The position numbers and the translations under genes were made by a program. The notes under the pieces are model-generated. The model ran no database searches and was not told where the DNA came from. It saw only the letters and a program-made list of their open reading frames with translations. 64,000 nt of DNA. Origin: Williamsia sp. GTDB taxonomy: Bacteria; Bacteroidota; Bacteroidia; Chitinophagales; Chitinophagaceae. The stretch is taken from the NCBI GenBank assembly GCA_015069695.1, contig JADCRZ010000008.1, forward strand, positions 1-64,000, in the 5' to 3' direction. Below, one piece after another: positions 1 through 8,741 of this stretch (positions are counted from its first letter, which is position 1; every line of letters starts with the position of its first letter).

Positions 1-44
1 AAGGCAGCGAAGAGGACAACTACGAGGGTGAGGATCTTTTTCAT
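1..44 (-). CDS. 5' end of a secreted or membrane protein gene (partial)
   Basis: Reading leftward from an ATG at 44, the first 14 codons give MKKILTLVVVLFAA, a lysine pair followed by a hydrophobic run that looks like the start of a signal peptide. The gene leaves the window at base 1, so its product cannot be named. It is divergent from the cyanophycinase gene, so the gap between them should hold both promoters. Confidence 0.5.
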   Translation of the reverse strand, partial: MKKILTLVVVLFAA

Positions 45-346
45 GGTATTCAGTTTTTTAGATTTTTTCTTTTTGTGTGTGTGATGCTGCTATAGTTTCC
101 AAAGCTGTGCCGAAGGGCTAAGTGGCTGATCATCAGCAAACAAGCACTTGGCACACACCCCATTTCTTCCCAGGATTGGAAATGTCATCTTGTAAAGGGA
201 ATTAGCGACGGCAACTGCCTTGTTGTAACCGTGCGTTGCGGAAGTCCGGCCTTGTCTCGTCGTAGACTCCTGTCTGGGAAGCTTCTGATGTATTGCTGGC
301 ATAGGGTACAAGCACCGGTTTTGCATACACGGATAAATAAAGCCCT
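45..346. other. divergent intergenic region, no gene seen
   Basis: About 300 bases separate two divergent starts. A 78-codon open frame on the minus strand has no recognisable domain and an unnatural composition, so it is not called. The region presumably carries promoters in both directions, but I see no clear Bacteroidota -33/-7 pair. Confidence 0.4.
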
Positions 347-1216
347 ATGACAAAGAAGAGTCATCCCGAATGTCCTGTACCTGCGGGCAGCCTGATTGTT
401 ATCGGTGGAAAGGAAAACAAGGGTGGCGAGGAAGCCGAAGGGAGAAAATCTCCCAACGGGTTTGCACCCATGGAAATCCTGGAACGGTTTGTAAAACTGT
501 CAGACAAACCCCATCCCATCATTGAAGTTGTGACCAGCGCCAGCGGCAACGGGGAGGAAAGTTTTGAGGAATACAAAAAAGTATTCGAACAGTTGGGGGT
601 GAAAGAAGTGTCGCATATCCATCACACAAACCGCCAGGAAGCAATGGGCAAGGAGGCAATGGGGAAAATGGAAAAGGCAGATGCATTCTTTTTCTCGGGC
701 GGCGACCAGCTCCTGCTGACTTCCTTATATGGCGGAACTCCCTTCCTCACTGAATTGAAAAAAAGGTATATCTATGAAAACATTGTGATTGGTGGCACCA
801 GCGCCGGCGCCATGGCCCTTTCCACTCCCATGATTTATGCGGGCAATGAAGAAGTGCAGCAAATCAGCGGTGAGATCAAGGTAACAACCGGACTGGAATT
901 TTTGAAAGATGTCTGTATTGATACCCATTTTGTGCACAGAAGCCGCTTTGTAAGACTGGCGCAGGTAATCAGTACCAATCCTATGTGTATCGGAATAGGT
1001 GTGGAAGAAGATACCGCTTTTGTTATCCACGACGGGCAGGAAGGAGAGGTCATTGGCTCCGGCGTTGTTATTATTGTAAGCGGGTTCCATATCGAAGCAT
1101 CCAATATCAAAGACTTCTCCCAGAAAAAGACGCTCTCAATCCGCAACCTGAAAGTTGATATACTGGCTTCCGGAAACCGCTTTGTAATTCCCCGCACCAA
1201 TCCGCAGCATGTATAG
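347..1216 (+). CDS. cyanophycinase (peptidase family S51)
   Basis: The 289-residue product matches cyanophycinase, a serine exopeptidase that releases beta-Asp-Arg dipeptides from the storage polymer cyanophycin. The nucleophile-elbow motif GGTSAGA places the catalytic serine near residue 152. It follows FFSGGDQ, a characteristic stretch of the family, and the N-terminal GSLIVIGGKE strand is also typical. There is no signal peptide, so the enzyme should be cytoplasmic. Length is normal for the family. No cyanophycin synthetase lies in the window, so the substrate may come from elsewhere in the genome or the enzyme may act on another beta-aspartyl peptide. The family assignment is strong; the substrate is inferred. 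Confidence 0.88.
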   Translation: MTKKSHPECPVPAGSLIVIGGKENKGGEEAEGRKSPNGFAPMEILERFVKLSDKPHPIIEVVTSASGNGEESFEEYKKVFEQLGVKEVSHIHHTNRQEAMGKEAMGKMEKADAFFFSGGDQLLLTSLYGGTPFLTELKKRYIYENIVIGGTSAGAMALSTPMIYAGNEEVQQISGEIKVTTGLEFLKDVCIDTHFVHRSRFVRLAQVISTNPMCIGIGVEEDTAFVIHDGQEGEVIGSGVVIIVSGFHIEASNIKDFSQKKTLSIRNLKVDILASGNRFVIPRTNPQHV

Positions 1217-1731
1217 CCTGTTACCCCCTGTTTGTTTTGACAGATTGTAGAATTATATACATAAGTGGTGGAAAAAGCTGCAGCTTATTTACTTACAGGC
1301 TGCGCAGTCCATCCTGTTATTTGCACCTCACGTACAATACAATGCATTTCTGATGATCTGTAAGGCACAAGTCGTTATAATTGGAAGCTGGTATGATATT
1401 TTAAGAAATAAAGGTACCAGTGGAAAAGAAAGACCAGCATCTTCACGATTAAAATCTGTGGTTTATCCACTGCAGTGCGGAGAACAAAGTGGGTGTATGC
1501 AAAGCAAACCATCTTCTTGCCCTGTATCTGCCGCAAATAAAATACCTGAAACGTTTTGCCGCTGCATCCGGGTGCATGTGACCCGGTATGGATAAAATGC
1601 AAACTGCAACAAGGGCGCTTACATGGTCTGTGCAGCATGCCCGCCCTTGTGCTTTGAACAGGTATTGCTGTTCCCCCTTAACCCGATAACCCTGGTGTGT
1701 GACAGGAACTGTGTTGTAAACAGATGTGTGT
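1217..1731. other. 515-base intergenic region, no gene seen
   Basis: Short open frames exist on both strands, the longest being a minus-strand frame that runs into the next gene as a shadow. None has a recognisable domain or natural composition. No convincing terminator or RNA gene was found. The region probably holds the cyanophycinase 3' end signals and the promoter of the LEA-type gene. Confidence 0.4.
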
Positions 1732-2673
1732 ATGAAGAAGCGTGTGTGGATTGTTGTGGCTGTAATATTTGTGGTGATAGCTTTGGGTGGTTGGCTCTGG
1801 TGGCGCTCGCCGGCTGCCAGCAAAACAAAGAAATCTGTAGCCAATCGTGTGATGCCTGCTGTGAGCATGGCTTCGGTTAACATCACTGATATCAGTGAAG
1901 ACCGGATCAGCTTAACCAGCAAAGTAAAAATAAGCAATCCCCTGCTCTTTGACCTGCATGCCAACGCACTCAATTATGAGATCTATATTGACTCTGTGCG
2001 TGTATTGCAGGATGCCTATAAAAAACCGTTGCGCATCCGCTCAAAAGACAGTACGGTGATCGAACTGCCGCTTGAGCTGCCCGCAAAACAACTGGCACGT
2101 GTGCTTACTTATTTTGACAGGCAGCATGCAGACAGTGCTGATTATACGGTAAAAACAAATTTTACTGTAGATGTGCCTGTAGCCGGTAACCGGAATATAG
2201 ACCTGAAATTTTCAAAACGGCTGCCGGCCCTCAGGCTGCTGAAAATAGAAGTTAAAGACCTTGACATGAATGTGCTGAAGATGAAAAAGAAAGGAGTAAA
2301 TATGACAGTGCTGGTGACCAATCCGAATGCATTTGCCATCAGGATGAAAGACGGTGCCTTTACTTTCAATATTGAAGATGATGTGGAAATGGCGGGCCGG
2401 TTGGAAAAGATCATCAACATTCCTGCACATGGTTCTCAGAACATAAGCATGCATGCCAGCCTGAAAGAAGGAAAGGTGCTGAAGGTGGGATGGAAGATGC
2501 TGACAAGCAAACAAGAAACAGGCTATCAATTCAAGTTCACCGGCCGGCTTGTATCAGACAACAAGCTGCTGAACAACAGCATGATTGCAACTACCATGAA
2601 AGGCACCCTCAACGACCTGCTGGAAGCAGCCAAAGGAATGAAGGCAGGAGCGGGGGAGGTAAGCGCAAGGTAG
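1732..2673 (+). CDS. LEA type 2 (WHy-domain) membrane-anchored protein
   Basis: I chose the ATG at 1732; a GTG two codons upstream would add only two residues. The 313-residue product starts with a basic tip and one strong hydrophobic segment (about residues 5-24, ending WLWW), so it is probably anchored in the inner membrane with the rest in the periplasm. Two successive domains carry LEA_2/WHy features: the first has KVKISNPLLFDL near residue 65, the second VLVTNPNAFAIRMKDG near residue 195. This fold is linked to desiccation and hypersensitive responses in plants and is common but poorly understood in bacteria. The neighbouring genes also suggest stress functions. The fold is well supported; the role is inferred. 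Confidence 0.75.
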   Translation: MKKRVWIVVAVIFVVIALGGWLWWRSPAASKTKKSVANRVMPAVSMASVNITDISEDRISLTSKVKISNPLLFDLHANALNYEIYIDSVRVLQDAYKKPLRIRSKDSTVIELPLELPAKQLARVLTYFDRQHADSADYTVKTNFTVDVPVAGNRNIDLKFSKRLPALRLLKIEVKDLDMNVLKMKKKGVNMTVLVTNPNAFAIRMKDGAFTFNIEDDVEMAGRLEKIINIPAHGSQNISMHASLKEGKVLKVGWKMLTSKQETGYQFKFTGRLVSDNKLLNNSMIATTMKGTLNDLLEAAKGMKAGAGEVSAR

Positions 2674-2757
2674 TGAGAGGTGACTGGTTGGTCAGCCCGC
2701 ACGGAGAGCTGCCGAACACTGAATACGATTTGGAAACACAAAACTAAACAAGCTAGC

Positions 2758-3912
2758 ATGTTAGCAATGAACTACCGGGGACCTTACAGGGTCCGTGCCA
2801 GCCGAAAACCTTACCCCGAGATCCTGCATCCGGATGATGCAATTGTACGGGTTACGCGCTCCTGCATCTGCGGTTCCGACCTGCACCTATATCATGGCCT
2901 CGTGCCCGATACACGCGTAGGCATGACCTTTGGTCACGAGTTTATTGGTATTGTAGAAGAAATAGGGCCCGCTGTGCAGAAATTGAAAGTAGGTGATCAT
3001 GTGCTGGTGCCTTTTAATGTGGCTTGCGGAACCTGTGCTTTCTGCAAGCAGGAACTATATGGAAATTGTCATGAATCAAACTCCTCAGCAACTGCCGTAG
3101 GCGGTATCTACGGATATTCTCATACAGCGGGAGGTTACGATGGTGGGCAAGCCGAGTATGTGCGGGTGCCTTTTGCAGATGTGGGTCCCACCATCATTCC
3201 TGCTGACATGGATCCGGACAATGCCGTGCTTCTGACCGATGTGGTTCCGACTGGTTACCAGGCCGCGGAAATGGGCGGCATCAAAAAAGGCGATACGGTG
3301 GTTGTTTTCGGCGCAGGCCCGGTCGGCATCATGGCAGCCAAATCAGCCTGGCTCTTCGGAGCGGCCCGCGTGATCGTGATCGATCATGTTGAGTACCGGC
3401 TTGATTTCGTACGCAATTATGCGCAGTGCGAAGCCTACAATTTCCGCTCCATCGAAGATGTGGTCTTATTCCTTAAAAAAGAAACAGGCTGGTACGGGGC
3501 CGATGTTTGCATTGATGCGGTTGGCGGGGATGCATCCGGAAACGCTATGCAAACCATTACCGGCAAAAAACTGCTCCTGCAGGCCGGTGCAGCAACCGCA
3601 CTCCACTGGGCCATCAACTCAGTAAAGAAGGGAGGCATTGTTTCGATCGTTGGTGTGTACGGTCCTACAGACAACCTGATCCCGATCGGCAATGTCGTGA
3701 ACAAAGGCATTACCATCCGGGCCAACCAGGCATCTGTAAAACGCCTTCTTCCCCGGCTGATCAACCACATACAGGAGGGACGGCTTGATCCCAAGGCCAT
3801 CATCACCCACCGGGTACCGCTCGAAGAAGTAGCAGATGCTTACCACATCTTTTCGGCCAAGCTCGACAACTGTATCAAACCCATTTTAATTCCGCCCTCC
3901 GCCAGGGTATAA
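2758..3912 (+). CDS. zinc-dependent alcohol dehydrogenase (FdhA-like MDR)
   Basis: The 384-residue product is a medium-chain zinc alcohol dehydrogenase. Catalytic zinc ligands are visible in SCICGSDLH and in FGHEFIG. The structural-zinc lobe shows four cysteines in CGTCAFCKQELYGNC. The Rossmann motif GAGPVG binds NAD(P). Closest by pattern are glutathione-independent formaldehyde dehydrogenase-like enzymes, but the real substrate cannot be read from sequence. The start at 2758 is preferred over an in-frame upstream start at 2680 because homologues begin close to the NYRGPYRV segment. The next gene follows after 9 bases and is probably co-transcribed. Confidence 0.88.
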   Translation: MLAMNYRGPYRVRASRKPYPEILHPDDAIVRVTRSCICGSDLHLYHGLVPDTRVGMTFGHEFIGIVEEIGPAVQKLKVGDHVLVPFNVACGTCAFCKQELYGNCHESNSSATAVGGIYGYSHTAGGYDGGQAEYVRVPFADVGPTIIPADMDPDNAVLLTDVVPTGYQAAEMGGIKKGDTVVVFGAGPVGIMAAKSAWLFGAARVIVIDHVEYRLDFVRNYAQCEAYNFRSIEDVVLFLKKETGWYGADVCIDAVGGDASGNAMQTITGKKLLLQAGAATALHWAINSVKKGGIVSIVGVYGPTDNLIPIGNVVNKGITIRANQASVKRLLPRLINHIQEGRLDPKAIITHRVPLEEVADAYHIFSAKLDNCIKPILIPPSARV

Positions 3913-3921
3913 AAGATTTTT

Positions 3922-4419
3922 ATGGAAAACAGACCAGGAGATTTTTCGCACATAAAAGGATGGGGCATCGATGCCGATCCTGAAAACGAACCTACTTACC
4001 CTATCAAGAAATACACAGGTGATGACCACAACCGGCTCAACTGGCAAAGACCCGCACAGCAACCTGCCACAGTAGAGGTGCTTCATTCCAACGAGCGCCC
4101 GAACCTATCCGCCGTCTTTGGTACATCGGCTCCGCCCGCTGGCCTCAGCGGCAAGCTGCGGCGCTATGCCTTTCAGTTCAGCGAATCAAGCTACGGTCAT
4201 TGGCTGCCCCTGTTGCTCGCCGACCGCATCAATGTAGCAGAAGGCATTATTGATGACCTCAAACAAGGCCATGTGCCCAACATATTTGCTGAAAAAGGAT
4301 GGAAGGCCGATTGGAAATACAACCGCCCTGCCCTTGTAAAAAGGGTCGTGGTCACAGCTGTGTTGACAACAGCCCTCATTGCCTATTGGAACCGCAGGAA
4401 AAAACCAACTAAACGGTAA
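3922..4419 (+). CDS. hypothetical protein with C-terminal membrane segment
   Basis: I do not recognise a named domain in this 165-residue product. The N-terminal half is hydrophilic and rich in Asp, Pro and Asn (GIDADPENEPTYPIK). The middle contains a conserved-looking acidic and aromatic stretch around SYGHWLPLLLADR. One transmembrane helix near the C terminus (about residues 140-157) is followed by a basic tail ending RRKKPTKR. The 9-base gap to the upstream dehydrogenase suggests one transcript and perhaps a shared function. Confidence 0.65.
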   Translation: MENRPGDFSHIKGWGIDADPENEPTYPIKKYTGDDHNRLNWQRPAQQPATVEVLHSNERPNLSAVFGTSAPPAGLSGKLRRYAFQFSESSYGHWLPLLLADRINVAEGIIDDLKQGHVPNIFAEKGWKADWKYNRPALVKRVVVTAVLTTALIAYWNRRKKPTKR

Positions 4420-4502
4420 ACGGCCTTTTTTCATGCTTGCCATAGTTTGATCGGGCAGAAAGATGTTTGTGAAGCAAAGAAATCAAGTACAATATAGAAG
4501 CT

Positions 4503-5201
4503 ATGAAAAAAGAAGAGATTCATCTGGGTGATATCAAGCGTTGGCTGTTCGGGCAGATGCCTCCCGAGTTCATGGTAGAGGTGGCTATCAGGACCATTCT
4601 GATATACCTGATCCTGCTGCTGGTAGTCCGCCTTTTCGGCAAACGCATGGCAGGCCAGATCACCCTGGTAGAACTCTCCGTCATGATCACGTTGGGGGCA
4701 ATCACTGCTCCGGTGATGCAGTTGCCTGACCGCGGCCTTTTCTTTGGTGTGGTTACGCTAACGGTGGCCCTGCTTTTTCAGCGCGGGCTCAACCTATGGG
4801 CATTCAAGAGCGAAAAGGTAGAACACGCAACAGTTGGCAAGATGAACCTGTTGGTCAAAGACGGTACAATGATATTGGGGGAACTCGATAAAAGCCGCAT
4901 CACCAAACAACAACTTTTTGCTTTGCTGCGGGAAAAACAAATCCAGAACCTGGGTAAAGTAAAAAGAGCTTACCTGGAAGCCTGCGGTAAATTAAGCGTC
5001 TTTGAAGACAAAGAAGCAAAGGCCGGGCTTCCTATTTTCCCTCCTGGCGATCAGGAAGTCATCGGCGTACAACAGCCATCGCCCGATTCTATGATGGCCT
5101 GCAACAATTGCGGCCATGTGCAAAAGACAAGTGGCAATCATAAGGTGTGTGAAGTTTGCCAGCAGCAAGACTGGTGCAAAGCTTACCTGCAAAAACAATA
5201 G
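4503..5201 (+). CDS. DUF421 (YetF-like) membrane protein with zinc-ribbon tail
   Basis: The 232-residue product has the DUF421 layout: three hydrophobic segments within the first 85 residues, including VVRLFGKRMAGQIT and ELSVMITLGAI, then a cytoplasmic domain. That domain includes KDGTMILGELDKSRITKQQLFALLR, shortened here, which is diagnostic of the YetF family. At the C terminus CNNCGH and CEVCQQ form a CxxC pair that could bind zinc; this tail is not part of the usual short family form. YetF-type proteins are linked to spore and stress functions in Bacillus, but their activity is unknown. The next gene is a diverged paralogue starting one base after this stop. Confidence 0.83.
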   Translation: MKKEEIHLGDIKRWLFGQMPPEFMVEVAIRTILIYLILLLVVRLFGKRMAGQITLVELSVMITLGAITAPVMQLPDRGLFFGVVTLTVALLFQRGLNLWAFKSEKVEHATVGKMNLLVKDGTMILGELDKSRITKQQLFALLREKQIQNLGKVKRAYLEACGKLSVFEDKEAKAGLPIFPPGDQEVIGVQQPSPDSMMACNNCGHVQKTSGNHKVCEVCQQQDWCKAYLQKQ

Positions 5202-5202
5202 A

Positions 5203-5928
5203 ATGAGACCAGAAGAAATCAAGCTGAGTGATGTGCAAAGAATCCTCTTTGGACAAGTGCCTCCTGAATTTTATATAGAATTGGTTATCCGGGGTCTGCT
5301 GTCTTACCTGCTGCTGATCGTAGCCATGCGCCTGCTGGGCAGCAGGATGTCGGGTCATATCAGCCGGCTTGAGATGGCTGCCCTTGTCTCCCTGTCTTCC
5401 GCTATCGGCGTTCCCCTGCTGTCACCCATGAACGGCATACTGCCTGCGTTTATCATAGCCATGATCATTGTGGTCATTTCCCGCATCATTGCCCGGCTCA
5501 GCATAAAAAGCAAAAAAGTGGAAGACGTTACACAGGGTGAGTTTGATACCCTGATTGAAGATGGCATCATGGACCTGGACACAATGAAAAAATGCAGTAT
5601 TACGCGGGAGAGACTGTTTTCTGAGCTGCGGAGCTTACAGGTAAGCCACCTGGGGCATGTTAAGCGGCTGTACATGGAAGCCGGCGGTGCTTTTACCTTT
5701 GTTCCCAATGAGCAGGCATTTCCAGGCTTGCTGGTGCTGCCCGGCTGGGACAAAGACTTTCTGGATGACCAAATAGAATGGACAAATACAACTATCTGCA
5801 AAGAATGCGGGGAACGGAAAATGCAAAGCATTGTCATCAGCGATGACCAGGTAACATGCACCAATTGTGGTGCCAGGGAATGGACCCGGTCGGTGGTTGA
5901 CAAAGAGGTAAAAAAACAAGCATCATGA
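5203..5928 (+). CDS. second DUF421 (YetF-like) membrane protein with zinc-ribbon tail
   Basis: The 241-residue product is a tandem paralogue of the preceding protein. Both begin with an acidic EEI.L.D..R.LFGQ.PPEF pattern, then a membrane region and the cytoplasmic domain (here LIEDGIMDLDTMKK). Its C terminus carries CKECGE and CTNCGA, again a potential zinc ribbon. I chose the ATG at 5203 because it aligns with the paralogue start; an in-frame start further upstream would lie inside the previous gene. The stop overlaps the start of the next gene (ATGA), so translation is probably coupled. The two may form a heteromer; that is inference. Confidence 0.83.
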   Translation: MRPEEIKLSDVQRILFGQVPPEFYIELVIRGLLSYLLLIVAMRLLGSRMSGHISRLEMAALVSLSSAIGVPLLSPMNGILPAFIIAMIIVVISRIIARLSIKSKKVEDVTQGEFDTLIEDGIMDLDTMKKCSITRERLFSELRSLQVSHLGHVKRLYMEAGGAFTFVPNEQAFPGLLVLPGWDKDFLDDQIEWTNTTICKECGERKMQSIVISDDQVTCTNCGAREWTRSVVDKEVKKQAS

Positions 5929-6401
5929 ACGTACAAAGCACAATAAGAGCAGCCTGTTTTTGCCTGCTGCTTGCCGGCATGACGGGTTGCGATGCATCCG
6001 GCAAAGACCAATCTGTCAAAGCTGATCTGGCAACAAAAGCTGAAGCAGAGAAAGATTTTACAGGTGTGCGGTTTACGGTAGAAAACGGCATCGTAAACCT
6101 CAGCGGCCAATGTGCAACCGAAAAAGCAAGAGCCGCCGTGGAAACAAAAGCCAGGAACCTCTATGGCGTAAAAGCTGTTGTCAACAACATCACCATTGCG
6201 CCGGTGATTATCGGCACAGACCAGCTTTTGAAACAGGGCATAGACAGTATTCTCAAACAATACGCCGCTGTAGAGGCCATTACCAAAGACAGCCTGGTTC
6301 TTTTAAAAGGGAAAATAGAAAAAGACAGGACCAAAGAGCTCCTGGCGGCTGTTAAACAACTGCAGCCAAAGGGAATTGAATCTGATTTATCACCAAAATA
6401 A
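5925..6401 (+). CDS. BON-domain lipoprotein
   Basis: The 158-residue product has a signal peptide ending in the lipobox LAGMTGC, with Cys22 as the predicted lipidated residue. Mature residues 40-90 form a BON domain, including VRFTVENGIVNLSGQCATE followed by GVKAVVNNI. A second, weaker BON-like unit follows (DSLVLLKGKIE). BON domains occur in OsmY and related proteins that protect the envelope under osmotic stress and probably bind phospholipid. The start codon overlaps the stop of the preceding DUF421 gene, so these genes share a transcript. Confidence 0.82.
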   Translation: MNVQSTIRAACFCLLLAGMTGCDASGKDQSVKADLATKAEAEKDFTGVRFTVENGIVNLSGQCATEKARAAVETKARNLYGVKAVVNNITIAPVIIGTDQLLKQGIDSILKQYAAVEAITKDSLVLLKGKIEKDRTKELLAAVKQLQPKGIESDLSPK

Positions 6402-6406
6402 GGCAG

Positions 6407-8602
6407 ATGAGAGCGCTATTTTTTAACCAAACGGGAAATATGTGTGAAGAAAGGAAAGTAGAGATATGGGGTGGAATTGAAGGAACGATCAACAGAGTAG
6501 AAAACAGGTACATCGACCAGTCAATTTATTCAGGACATTATAACAGGGAAGGCGATATTGATTTGATTGCATCACTTGGAATCAGGATGCTTCGTTATCC
6601 GGTTCTTTGGGAGAAGCACCAGCCGCAGGAAGAAAGACATATCGACTGGTCACATGTTGCAAAAAATCTGGAGAGGCTCAAAGAATTAAGCGTTGAGCCG
6701 ATCGCCGGATTGGTCCATCACGGAAGCGGACCTCTTTTTGTCAACTTCTTTGATGGCAGCTTTGAAAAGGGACTGGCAGGATATGCCCGCCAGGTGGCAG
6801 AACGGTTTCCCTGGCTCGAGTATTATACACCCGTGAACGAGCCGCTCACCACTGCCCGCTTCTGCGGGCTCTACGGCCACTGGTATCCGCACCACAGGGA
6901 CGACCTGGCGTTTTACAAGATCCTGTTAAGTGAATGCAAGGCAACGGTGATGGCGATGAAAGCCATCAGGGAGATCAACCCCCGGGCCAAGCTTGTCCAA
7001 ACAGAAGACCTGTCAAAAACATACAGCACTCCCTTGCTTCAATACCAGGCCGACCTGGAAAACCATCGCCGCTGGCTTTCATACGACCTGCTCTGCGGAA
7101 AGGCTGACAAACAGCATCCCCTCTGGGATTACCTGACAAAGGAAATCGGGCTTACAGCAAAAGAGCTGCAGTATTTTACAGAGAATCCCTGCATGCCTGA
7201 TATATGCGGCTTCAACTATTATGTTACTTCCGAACGGTTCCTCGATGAAGACATATCTCGATATCCCGAACGGTGTCATGGAGGCAACGGATTGCACCGG
7301 TATGCAGATGTAGAACTGGTGCGGGTTCCACATGGAGGCGATTCAGGCCCGGCGGTGCTGCTGCGGGAAGCATACGATCATGTGCGCTTACCCATTGCTG
7401 TTACAGAATGCCACCTGCACTGTACCCGGGATGAACAGCTCCGGTGGTTCCATAGCATGTGGCAAACGGTCAACAACCTGCACGCAGAGGGCTTGGATAT
7501 ACGGGCGCTTACTGCCTGGTCTTTATTGGGCGCCTATGGGTGGGACAGGCTTGTAACAAAACCATGGGGGACCTATGAGCCGGGTGTATTTGACCTGAGA
7601 ACCGGCAAGCCCCGGCCGACTGCCCTGGCCTGGCTCATCCGTGAGCTGAGCCAAAAACAAACCTGCGATCATCCTGTATTGGAAACAGCAGGCTGGTGGG
7701 AGCGGGAAACAAGGATCCTGTATCCGGGAAGAGAAGCTGCAAGCAGAAAAGGCAGGCCGCGCAAACCTGCATGCCGCCCGCTGCTGGTGGTGGAAGATTC
7801 CGGTTCGTTGAGTACATCCCTGGATCATATTTGTGCGGAGAGAAATATTCACCACCTGCTTGTCAGAAGACAGGACCTGAGTACAAAGAGCAAAGATTCC
7901 GTGAAGAAGATGATCAGGAAACTCAATCCATGGGCCGTTGTACATGCCGGGGAATATAGCAGCAATTCGGAAACCGCATGTGCAAGCAACGTGATGCTGG
8001 CGGAAGTCTGCTGGGAAGAGCAGGTTAAGCTGGCTGTACTTTTTTCCAATCTTTCTTATTGGGCACAACCTGATGACTGCAAGGAAGTGGACGAAGTAAG
8101 CCCGTCTCTCCGCGATGAACAAACAGGCATGCACGCACACCATGAGATCCTGGAAGCAAATAAGGATGCCCTCGTCATTCACACCGGCAACTTATTCAGT
8201 CCATGGGATAATATCAACTTTATCACAGCCGCTCTTACCAGCCTTAAACAAGGCAAAAAAACGATGGCCGCCCATGATGTGTACACTTCTGTTACCTACG
8301 TACCCGATCTTGTCAGGGAAACGCTCGACTTGCTGCTGGACAACGAAAGCGGCATTGTTTACCTGACAAACGAAGGAAAAATGACCTGGGCCGATATCGT
8401 CCGCAACATTGCGGAAATGACAGGTTGCAACCAGGCGCTGGTGGACTGCAAACCAGGCAGCCACATACACCTGCGCACCGCAAGCGATTTTTACAGCAAC
8501 TTCCAAAGTAAAAAGATCCAATTGCCCGCCTGGCAACATGCGCTCCGGTGCTACCTGGCTACGGCCGGCAACCAATACCGGGCTGATGCGATCGCGGTAT
8601 AA
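6407..8602 (+). CDS. fusion of family 1 glycosidase-like and RmlD-like domains
   Basis: The 731-residue product joins two enzymes usually found apart. Residues 20-420 resemble a GH1 TIM barrel: TPVNEPLTT places the acid/base Glu at 145, and AVTECHLH places a candidate nucleophile Glu at 334, with TAWSLLGAYGW after it. Residues 460-700 resemble the NAD(P)-binding RmlD/dTDP-4-dehydrorhamnose reductase fold: a Rossmann-like start (LLVVEDSG), NPWAVVHAGEY, then VYTSVTYVPDLVRETLDLLL and GIVYLTNEGKMTW. No signal peptide is present, so it should be cytoplasmic. ATG 6440 is a plausible alternative start. It lies five bases after the BON gene and ends an operon closed by the terminator at 8703. The substrate is unknown. 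Confidence 0.78.
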   Translation: MRALFFNQTGNMCEERKVEIWGGIEGTINRVENRYIDQSIYSGHYNREGDIDLIASLGIRMLRYPVLWEKHQPQEERHIDWSHVAKNLERLKELSVEPIAGLVHHGSGPLFVNFFDGSFEKGLAGYARQVAERFPWLEYYTPVNEPLTTARFCGLYGHWYPHHRDDLAFYKILLSECKATVMAMKAIREINPRAKLVQTEDLSKTYSTPLLQYQADLENHRRWLSYDLLCGKADKQHPLWDYLTKEIGLTAKELQYFTENPCMPDICGFNYYVTSERFLDEDISRYPERCHGGNGLHRYADVELVRVPHGGDSGPAVLLREAYDHVRLPIAVTECHLHCTRDEQLRWFHSMWQTVNNLHAEGLDIRALTAWSLLGAYGWDRLVTKPWGTYEPGVFDLRTGKPRPTALAWLIRELSQKQTCDHPVLETAGWWERETRILYPGREAASRKGRPRKPACRPLLVVEDSGSLSTSLDHICAERNIHHLLVRRQDLSTKSKDSVKKMIRKLNPWAVVHAGEYSSNSETACASNVMLAEVCWEEQVKLAVLFSNLSYWAQPDDCKEVDEVSPSLRDEQTGMHAHHEILEANKDALVIHTGNLFSPWDNINFITAALTSLKQGKKTMAAHDVYTSVTYVPDLVRETLDLLLDNESGIVYLTNEGKMTWADIVRNIAEMTGCNQALVDCKPGSHIHLRTASDFYSNFQSKKIQLPAWQHALRCYLATAGNQYRADAIAV

Positions 8603-8702
8603 CCCAATGGTGAGAAGGGGTATTTGAAATGCGTACATAATATCAAATTGAATTAAGGAGTATGGTATAAAGGGTTTACAAAATTGATAAAGGACTTTAT
8701 AC

Positions 8703-8741
8703 GAATGGATGTTTCTAACCGGAACATCCATTCCTGTTTTT
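8703..8741 (+). terminator. rho-independent terminator
   Basis: An 11-base perfect stem (GAATGGATGTT at 8703-8713 pairing with AACATCCATTC at 8723-8733) with a 9-base loop is followed by a five-T run at 8737-8741. It closes the plus-strand operon that ends with the GH1-RmlD gene. The T run overlaps the stop codon of the convergent efflux gene. Confidence 0.85.

Noticed and set aside
1449-1973. 174-codon minus-strand open frame at the start of the LEA-type gene
   Set aside because: It is antisense to the LEA-type gene, has no domain and an odd composition; the plus-strand gene explains the region.
5355-6260. 301-codon minus-strand frame over the second DUF421 and BON genes
   Set aside because: Both plus-strand genes show clear family motifs; the antisense frame has none.
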